From NCBI RefSeq assembly GCF_030440515.1, contig NZ_CP076543.1:7417001-7481000 (forward strand): a stretch of DNA of 64,000 nucleotides. The letters run 5' to 3'. Shown piece after piece: positions 58,512-64,000 of this stretch. A program made the translations under genes and the position numbers. This stretch comes from Streptomyces xanthophaeus (lineage in GTDB: Bacteria > Actinomycetota > Actinomycetes > Streptomycetales > Streptomycetaceae). Each line of letters starts with the position of its first letter. Within the stretch, counting starts at the first letter, position 1. The notes under the pieces are model-generated. The model saw nothing but the letters and a program-made list of their open reading frames with translations. It had not been told where the DNA came from and made no database searches.

Positions 58512-61244
58512 ATGCGTAGATCCCGAGGGGCGGCGGCCGCGCTCGCCCTGTCCCTGGCCGGCACCGCGCTGGGGGTGGGCCTCGGCCTCGCCCCGCAGGC
58601 GGCCGCGGTCACCCCGCCGGTCGCGTTCACCGCGGACCCGCTCGCCACCTGGCAGCCCGACGGCGTCGTCTGGGCCCTCGCCGAGGCGGCCGGCCAGGTC
58701 TTCGTCGGCGGCACGTTCTCCACCGTCCGCCCGCCCGACGGAGGCTCCGGAAGCGAGCGGTCGGCCGTGAACTTCGTCGCGCTCGACGCGGCGACCGGCG
58801 CCCCGACCTCCTGCGAACTGTCCTTCACCGTCGGTTCGGGCAGCGCCACGGTCCGCGCGCTCGCCCTCTCGCCGGACAAGGCGACCCTGTACGCGGGCGG
58901 CTACTTCGGCGCCGTCAACGGCACCCCCGTCTCCAGCCTCGCCGCCGTCGACGTGGCGAGCTGCACCGTGAAACAAGGCTTCCGCCCGGCCTTCGCGGCC
59001 ACCGTCCGCGCCCTCGCCGTCACCGGCGACACCGTCTACGCGGGCGGCGACTTCCTCAGCGTCGCCGGCCAGCCGCGCGAGCGTTTCGCCGCCGTCGGCG
59101 CGGCCGACGGCGCCCTCAAGCCCTTCACCGCCGACGCCGACGAGCCCGGGCGCGCCGTCGAGGTCACCCCGGACGGCAACAACGTGGTCCTCGGGGGCGA
59201 CTTCTTCACCGTCAACGGTACGAACACCCACGCACTGGCCGTCGTCGACGCGACGAGCGGCGCCCTCACCAAGTCGTACGCCGGATTCATCGAGACCAAC
59301 TCCGTGGTCAAGGACATCGCGACCGACGCCACCGGCTTCTACACCGCCAACGAGGGCACGGGAGGCGGGGTCTTCGACGGCCGGATCGCCCTGAATCTCA
59401 GTGACTTCGGCCAGCGCTGGCGCGACACCTGCCTCGGCGCCACCCAGGCCGTGCTGCCCTACCAGAACGTGCTCTACAGCGCCTCGCACGCCCACGACTG
59501 CTCCAGCGTCGGCGAGTTCCCCGACGGCCAGCGCCACCACCTGCTCGCCCAGCCCACCAGCGGCACCGGCAAGCTCGGCTGGGCCCCCGACACCAACGAC
59601 GGCATCGGCGAGGGCATCGGTCCGCGCGTGATGACGGTCGGCTCCAAGGGCGGAGTCCAGTACCTGTGGGTCGGCGGGGAGTTCACCACCGTCAACGGCG
59701 CGGCGCAGCAGAGCCTGACGCGCTTCGCCTCCACCGGGGACACCGGCGCACCCACCGTGCCGGTGGCGAGCGCGGTCAGCTTCAGGCCCGGTGAGGTCCA
59801 GGTGCGCTGGCGCACCAGCCTCGACCTCGACGACAGCGCGCTGACCTACCGGATCTACCGGAACGGCGCGGCCACGCCCATCGCCACGGTCACCGCCGAC
59901 TCGCTGTTCTTCAAGCGGCCGCAGGCCTCCTGGACCGACACCACCGCGGCCGCGGGCCAGACGTACACCTACCGGGTGACGGCCGTCGACGCGGCCGGCA
60001 ACACCAGCGCCCTGTCCGCGACGGCGAGCGTGACCGTCCCGACCACGGTGGAGGGCTACCCGAACCAGGTCCGCACCGACGGAGCCCAGCAGTATTGGCG
60101 CTACGACGAATCGGCCCTGCCCTTCGCCGCCGACTCCTCGGCCGGCGGCAACCGGAGCGGCACGCACCTGAACGCCCCGGCCCTGCGGCAGACACCCGGC
60201 GCGGTGTCCGGCGCGAGCACGGCGATCGGCTTCAACGGCACGGACACCCAGGTGTACGGGGACACGCGGCAGACGGTGGGCAGCACCTACACCATCGAGA
60301 CCTGGTTCAGGACGGACACCACCAGGGGCGGCAAGCTCGTCGGCTTCGGGAACAACCAGACCCGCGGCAGCAGTCAGTACGACAAGCACATTTACATGAC
60401 CAACAACGGCCGGCTGGTCTACGGGGTCTACACCGGAGCCACGCGCACCATCACCACCACGGGCTCCTACAACGACAACCAGTGGCACCACGTCGTCGCC
60501 ACCCAGGGTCCCGGCGGGATGACCCTCTACGTGGACGGTGCCCAGAAGGGCACCCTCGCCGTCACCACCCACGAGAACTTCTCGGGCTACTGGCACGCCG
60601 GCGGCGACAGCCTCGGCGGCTGGCCCGACCGTCCGACGAGCGAGTACTGGGCGGGGCGGCTCGACGAGACCGCCGTCTACCCCACGGTGCTCAGCGCCGC
60701 TCAGGTGCAGAACCACTACGCCCTCGCCACCGCCCCGGCCGACTCGGTGGTCCAGGTGACCACCGCGGAGGACACCTACGCCAACGCGGGGGCGCCCGCC
60801 ACCAACTACGGCACCTCGGGATCGCTCGCGGTCCGCGGCACCTCCTTCTACGCGAGCTACCTCCGCTTCGACCTGCCCGCCGCACCCGCCGGCACGGTGC
60901 TGAAGTCGGCCGCGCTCAGCGTGAAGACGAGCACGCAGAGCGGCGCCGGTACCACCGACACCGTCTCGGTCGTCCCGGTCACCGGCTCGTGGACCGAGGG
61001 CGGGACCACGTACAACAACCGCCCCGCGCTCGGTGGCCCGGCGCTCGGCACCTTCGCCGGGATCCCGGACGGTTCGGCGGTGCACACCACCGGGCTGACC
61101 ACCACGAGCGTCGCGGCGGCGCTCGGCGGCAGCTACGGCCTGGCGCTCACCAGCACCGGTACGGACGCCCTGTGGCTGTGGTCCTCCGAGGCACAGGCGA
61201 ACGAAGGGACACCGCAGCTGACGCTCACCTTCGGCGCGCCGTGA
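58512..61244 (+). CDS. Large secreted multi-domain protein (propeller-like, FnIII, LamG, DNRLRE)
   Basis: A 910-aa secreted protein with signal peptide (AAAALALSLAGTALGVGLGLAPQAAAV). Residues 35-410 carry at least five GGxFxxVNG-type repeats (VFVGGTFSTV, YAGGYFGAVNG, YAGGDFLSVAG, LGGDFFTVNG, VGGEFTTVNG), like a beta-propeller. Residues 425-520 form FnIII. Residues 530-740 form a LamG/concanavalin fold (TIETWFRTD...WHHVVATQGPGGMTLYVDGAQKG). Residues 750-910 form a DNRLRE/CBM96-type domain (EDTYANAGAPATNYGTSGSLAVR). It probably binds cell-surface or environmental glycans. ATG at 58512 follows TGGGGGA. Confidence 0.86.
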   Translation: MRRSRGAAAALALSLAGTALGVGLGLAPQAAAVTPPVAFTADPLATWQPDGVVWALAEAAGQVFVGGTFSTVRPPDGGSGSERSAVNFVALDAATGAPTSCELSFTVGSGSATVRALALSPDKATLYAGGYFGAVNGTPVSSLAAVDVASCTVKQGFRPAFAATVRALAVTGDTVYAGGDFLSVAGQPRERFAAVGAADGALKPFTADADEPGRAVEVTPDGNNVVLGGDFFTVNGTNTHALAVVDATSGALTKSYAGFIETNSVVKDIATDATGFYTANEGTGGGVFDGRIALNLSDFGQRWRDTCLGATQAVLPYQNVLYSASHAHDCSSVGEFPDGQRHHLLAQPTSGTGKLGWAPDTNDGIGEGIGPRVMTVGSKGGVQYLWVGGEFTTVNGAAQQSLTRFASTGDTGAPTVPVASAVSFRPGEVQVRWRTSLDLDDSALTYRIYRNGAATPIATVTADSLFFKRPQASWTDTTAAAGQTYTYRVTAVDAAGNTSALSATASVTVPTTVEGYPNQVRTDGAQQYWRYDESALPFAADSSAGGNRSGTHLNAPALRQTPGAVSGASTAIGFNGTDTQVYGDTRQTVGSTYTIETWFRTDTTRGGKLVGFGNNQTRGSSQYDKHIYMTNNGRLVYGVYTGATRTITTTGSYNDNQWHHVVATQGPGGMTLYVDGAQKGTLAVTTHENFSGYWHAGGDSLGGWPDRPTSEYWAGRLDETAVYPTVLSAAQVQNHYALATAPADSVVQVTTAEDTYANAGAPATNYGTSGSLAVRGTSFYASYLRFDLPAAPAGTVLKSAALSVKTSTQSGAGTTDTVSVVPVTGSWTEGGTTYNNRPALGGPALGTFAGIPDGSAVHTTGLTTTSVAAALGGSYGLALTSTGTDALWLWSSEAQANEGTPQLTLTFGAP

Positions 61245-61264
61245 CCTGACGGCCCGACGGACAA

Positions 61265-61302
61265 GGGGGCGCGGGACAGCCTGACGGCCGTCCCGCGCCC
61301 CC
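61265..61302. terminator. Bidirectional hairpin terminator
   Basis: GGGGGCGCGGGAC and GTCCCGCGCCCCC form a perfect 13-bp stem between the convergent LamG-protein and LuxC-fusion genes. Confidence 0.75.
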
Positions 61303-61309
61303 TCTCGTC

Positions 61310-63835
61310 TCAGCCGCGCGCGTCCACCACGGCGAGGAGCTTGCCGCTCGTCGGACTGCGGTCCAGCGACGCGCCGTCCACCGCCTCGACCGTGAGATCC
61401 AGCAGCCGCTCCGCCACCGCCGAGCGCAGCTCCGGGTAGCCGGCCAGGAAGACCTCCCGCAGCCGCTCCGGATCCGTCGCCGCGGCCCGCTCCACCCGTA
61501 CGGTCATCCGCTCGCGCGCGCCTGCGGAGTCGAGCCGGATCTGCACCTCACCCCGGTGCCCGCCCTGTTCCTCGGCCAGGTCCAGGAAGCGGCGGTGGTT
61601 CAGGAAGTACGTCGCCACCCGCATCACGTCGCCGGTGCGCCCCCGCAGCTCGAAGCGCGGCGCGTGCCGTCCGCACGGGCAGCGGCCCGGGACCTCCCGG
61701 CCGAGGTCACCTATCACGTACCGGCCCAGGTGCTGGCCGCGCCGGGCGTGCGTGGTGAAGACCAGCCGGCCCGTCTCGCCCGGGACCACGGGGCGGTCCC
61801 CGTCCGGATCCAGGATCTCCATCGTGTGGAGGTCGGCGTGCAGGTGGTGGACCCCGCCGGAGCTCTCGGTGCACTGGTAGCCCAGCGGGCCCAGGTCGGT
61901 GCTGCCGTAGGTGATAGAGCGGACGGCCTCGATGCCGAAGGTCTCCTTCAGGGTCCGCTGCTGCTCCTCGGTGAAGTGCTCGCCGCCGTAGAACACCTTG
62001 CGCAGGCCTCCGTACGCGCGCAGCGCGTCCTCCTCGGCGTGCAGCAGCTGCCACAGGTAGGAGGGCATGCCGAAGAGGGTGTCGGCCCCGTGGTCGATCA
62101 GCGCCTGCGCCGTGGCCCGGTGGTCGGGGCCCGCCGACAGCGGCAGCTGCACGCCGCCGAGCCGTTCCAGTACGGAGAAGAAGCTGATGAAGCTGCCGTA
62201 CATGGCGCCGCAGTAGAACAGGTTGGCGGTCCGGTCCGAGGCCGGGTCGTAGCCGGCGGCCAGCAGGCCGCGGGCGGCGGCGTGCATCTGCGTGTCGTAG
62301 TCGTCGTAGCTGAAGACCGACAGCGCCGGTGCGCCGGTGCTGCCGCCGCTGCGGAAGTACAGCTCGGCATCGGCCCGGGCCAGCCGGCGGGCCGGCTCCT
62401 GCACGTCCTCCTTGCCCAGCAGCGGTCCCGCGGGAAGCGGCAGCACCACGGGCCGGACCAGGTCGTCCAGACAGGCGGTGGTCGCGAAGGCGGCCGGATC
62501 GGCCTGGACCGCGACGCGGCGGCTGTAGCGCTGCAGGGCGTAGACCCCGTCGTGCGGCTCACCCGCGTAGCTCTCCAGCATGGCGCCGACCGGCGTGACA
62601 CGGGTGACGCCCGCGGCAAGGGCGGTGCGGGAGAGCTCGGCGATGTCCGCCGGGCTGCCCGCGAGGCCCGCCGTCTGCAGATAGCGGCGCATCGGCCGCA
62701 GGGTGGCGATCAGCCGCTTGCGGGGCAGCGGCTTGACCCACACGCTGCGGTGCAGCGGCGAGGCGGTCAGCGGCGACCGGGTGTCGGCCATGACCCGCCA
62801 CGAGCCGTCGGGAGCGGCGAACACCCGGGTCAGGCCCAGGTGCTCCTCCAGCCGGGCCATCAGCTCGGTGGTGGTCAGCTCGGCCGCCTCCGCCGGATCC
62901 GGCTCGCCATGAGCCGCGCCCGCACCGCTCGCTACGGCCGGCGGCCGGGCGGCGAGGACCGAGGCGAACCGCTCGGCGAAACCGAAGACCTCCTCCTCGT
63001 CCTCGGTGTCGAGGTACACCACCTGCGGGCTGGAGCACGCCTCCTGCTCGTGCAGGCAGACGTCGTCCGCCAGGGCGTCGAGCGTGCGGGCGTCCGACCA
63101 GGCGTCGGCCGTCAGGTACGCGAAGGAGATCCGGTGCCCCCACTCCACCAGCCGGCAGCCGGCCGGCACATGGGCCGCCACCCCTTCGACCGCCGCTTCC
63201 CCGCCCCACACGGCGACGGCGTCCGCGGGCGCGCACATCAGGCGCAGCCACTCCTGCCGGGAGGAGGGGAAACGCAGGACGACGATCCGCGCGGCCAGCG
63301 CGCCGCTGGGGTCCAGGGCCGCGAGCTCCGCCATCAGCTGCTGGGTCAGGAGGGTGTCGTCGCTGCTGGTCTTGAGCACGTTGACGTTCCCGGCGAGCAG
63401 CCCCTCGACGATGCTCAGCGGCGCCACCGTCGCGGCATTGCCCGGCGCGACGTGGGCGACCAGGCCGACGGGCGCCCACGCCTCGTAGACCGTCTCGCGC
63501 GGATCCGCCCGGTTCAGCCGGCCGGGAGTCGCGCCGCCGAGCTCCCGGCGCAGCTTGCGGGTCAGCTCCCGCCGGCCGAGGAGACCGCCCAGCTCGGCCA
63601 GGACGGCCGGGTCCTCCCCCTCGGGCAGGTGTGCGGCGAGCCGGGCCCGTACGGGATGGCCTGGGTCGCACAGTGCGGTGGCGAGGGCCTCGCACGCGGC
63701 CAGGACGGTCTCGGTCTCCAGGCTCTCCGAAAGCGCGGCCTCGACGGCGGCCGGCAGTCCGGCGAGCCGGCGGCCGGCCTCCTCGTCGCCGATGAACTCG
63801 CCCTGCCAGTAGTGGTGGTGCACGCTCACGGTCAC
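61310..63835 (-). CDS. Fusion of LuxC-type acyl-CoA reductase and PaaK/LuxE-type adenylate-forming domain
   Basis: An 841-aa two-domain protein. Residues about 1-415 are a LuxC-type NAD(P)H-dependent acyl reductase of the aldehyde-dehydrogenase fold: AWAPVGLVAHVAPGNAATVAPLSIVEGLLAGNVNVLKTSSDDT (nucleotide site) and VCLHEQEACSSPQVVYL with the acyl-accepting Cys. Residues about 460-841 are an ANL-type domain near PaaK/LuxE: ELYFRSGGSTGAPALSVFSYDD, LFGMPSYLWQLLH, ITYGSTDLGPLGYQ, GDLGREVPGRCPCGRHAPRFELRGRTGDVMRV. One chain could thus activate an acid and reduce it to aldehyde. GTG at 63835 overlaps the stop of the upstream LuxE-like gene (GTGA). Confidence 0.83.
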   Translation of the reverse strand: MTVSVHHHYWQGEFIGDEEAGRRLAGLPAAVEAALSESLETETVLAACEALATALCDPGHPVRARLAAHLPEGEDPAVLAELGGLLGRRELTRKLRRELGGATPGRLNRADPRETVYEAWAPVGLVAHVAPGNAATVAPLSIVEGLLAGNVNVLKTSSDDTLLTQQLMAELAALDPSGALAARIVVLRFPSSRQEWLRLMCAPADAVAVWGGEAAVEGVAAHVPAGCRLVEWGHRISFAYLTADAWSDARTLDALADDVCLHEQEACSSPQVVYLDTEDEEEVFGFAERFASVLAARPPAVASGAGAAHGEPDPAEAAELTTTELMARLEEHLGLTRVFAAPDGSWRVMADTRSPLTASPLHRSVWVKPLPRKRLIATLRPMRRYLQTAGLAGSPADIAELSRTALAAGVTRVTPVGAMLESYAGEPHDGVYALQRYSRRVAVQADPAAFATTACLDDLVRPVVLPLPAGPLLGKEDVQEPARRLARADAELYFRSGGSTGAPALSVFSYDDYDTQMHAAARGLLAAGYDPASDRTANLFYCGAMYGSFISFFSVLERLGGVQLPLSAGPDHRATAQALIDHGADTLFGMPSYLWQLLHAEEDALRAYGGLRKVFYGGEHFTEEQQRTLKETFGIEAVRSITYGSTDLGPLGYQCTESSGGVHHLHADLHTMEILDPDGDRPVVPGETGRLVFTTHARRGQHLGRYVIGDLGREVPGRCPCGRHAPRFELRGRTGDVMRVATYFLNHRRFLDLAEEQGGHRGEVQIRLDSAGARERMTVRVERAAATDPERLREVFLAGYPELRSAVAERLLDLTVEAVDGASLDRSPTSGKLLAVVDARG

Positions 63836-64000
63836 GCCATTCCCTTCATCAGTTCCGCTGCGGCCACCGCGCAGCTGCGGTTGCGGCTCACCCCGGCACG
63901 GCCGTGGACGGTGAACCAGGGGGTCTCCAGCTCGCACCCGCACGCGCTGCCGGGCTGGAGGGAGGCGAGATCGCCCATGACCACGCTCTGCGCCGGCACC
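63832..64000 (-). CDS. LuxE-like acyl-protein synthetase, C-terminal part (cut by the window)
   Basis: The last 56 codons of a minus-strand gene whose 5' part lies beyond 64000. The tail reads VVMGDLASLQPGSACGCELETP, then WFTVHGRAGVSRNRSCAVAAAELMKGMA and stop. A CxC in front of a WFxxxGRAG motif, then SCAVAAAELM, is how I recall LuxE/acyl-protein-synthetase C termini in actinobacteria; this is recognition from pattern only. Its TGA overlaps the GTG of the LuxC-fusion gene, implying one transcript and coupled translation. In lux systems LuxE activates and carries the acyl group that LuxC reduces. Confidence 0.6.
   Translation of the reverse strand, partial: VPAQSVVMGDLASLQPGSACGCELETPWFTVHGRAGVSRNRSCAVAAAELMKGMA

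Noticed and set aside
58269..61085. A 938-aa minus-strand open frame opposite the LamG protein gene
   Set aside because: Low-complexity Gly/Val/Arg/Asp composition, no motif and no ribosome site. The plus strand has signal peptide, LamG and DNRLRE domains.

Overview
The window is high-GC (about 70% or more), densely coded actinobacterial chromosome. G/C-biased third codon positions, GTG/TTG starts, overlapping stop/start pairs (ATGA, GTGA, TGATG), a DUF397 protein, an NsdA-type regulator, a subtilisin-inhibitor-like (SSI) protein, a PAS/SpoIIE phosphatase and several large secreted proteins all point to Streptomyces or a close relative. I see no rRNA, tRNA, CRISPR array, insertion sequence, integrase or prophage gene. 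The content looks like chromosomal accessory or arm-type DNA rather than a mobile island.

Layout. 1-9.4 kb: the tail of an unknown gene, a Ca2+/H+ antiporter, a secreted penicillin-acylase-type Ntn hydrolase, an acyl-CoA ligase, a YihY/BrkB membrane protein, a PaaK-type phenylacetate-CoA ligase behind a TetR-type operator, an alpha/beta hydrolase and a small secreted protein. 9.4-15.5 kb: a sterol-side-chain-like catabolic module: a FadD19-like ligase divergent from a crotonase, then a tightly coupled DUF35/OB-fold protein plus two lipid-transfer-type thiolase-fold proteins. A KstD-like Tat-exported flavoprotein at 22.1-23.9 kb carries the same inverted-repeat operator as the ligase/crotonase intergenic region, so the two loci are probably co-regulated. 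15.6-22.1 kb: DUF397, hypotheticals, an ACT protein, a 955-aa LAL-type ATPase regulator whose C-terminal LuxR helix-turn-helix looks eroded, and a mycothiol-dependent isomerase-family gene broken by a 7-bp tandem duplication.

24-41.4 kb: a membrane protein, a TTA-containing phosphotransferase divergent from an NsdA-type regulator, a PAS-SpoIIE phosphatase, an IorB/IorA-type molybdenum hydroxylase pair, two PucR-type regulators flanking a KimA-like APC transporter, a TetR gene with its own operator, a DUF6461 protein, an HTH-only IclR-like protein, and a four-gene Roadblock / PATAN-like-wHTH / Roadblock / Roadblock cassette whose first two genes each carry a rare TTA codon.

41.5-64 kb: a 1192-aa GT2 plus CDP-glycerol glycerophosphotransferase (teichoic-acid type), a VOC protein, a sirtuin, a secreted protein, a coupled ATP-grasp/GNAT pair, an SSI with predicted P1 Arg, a FtsX-type ABC transporter, a cNMP-domain protein, a TTA-containing GH5 enzyme, a divergent MFS/XRE-cupin pair, and a 910-aa surface-type protein (propeller-like, FnIII, LamG, DNRLRE). 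At the right edge lies the most unusual locus: a LuxE-like protein (cut by the window) coupled to an 841-aa fusion of a LuxC-type acyl-CoA reductase and a PaaK/LuxE-type adenylate-forming domain.

TTA codons, which need the bldA leucyl-tRNA in Streptomyces, were found by eye in five genes (phosphotransferase, Roadblock 1, PATAN/wHTH, SSI, GH5), so part of this window is probably under developmental control.
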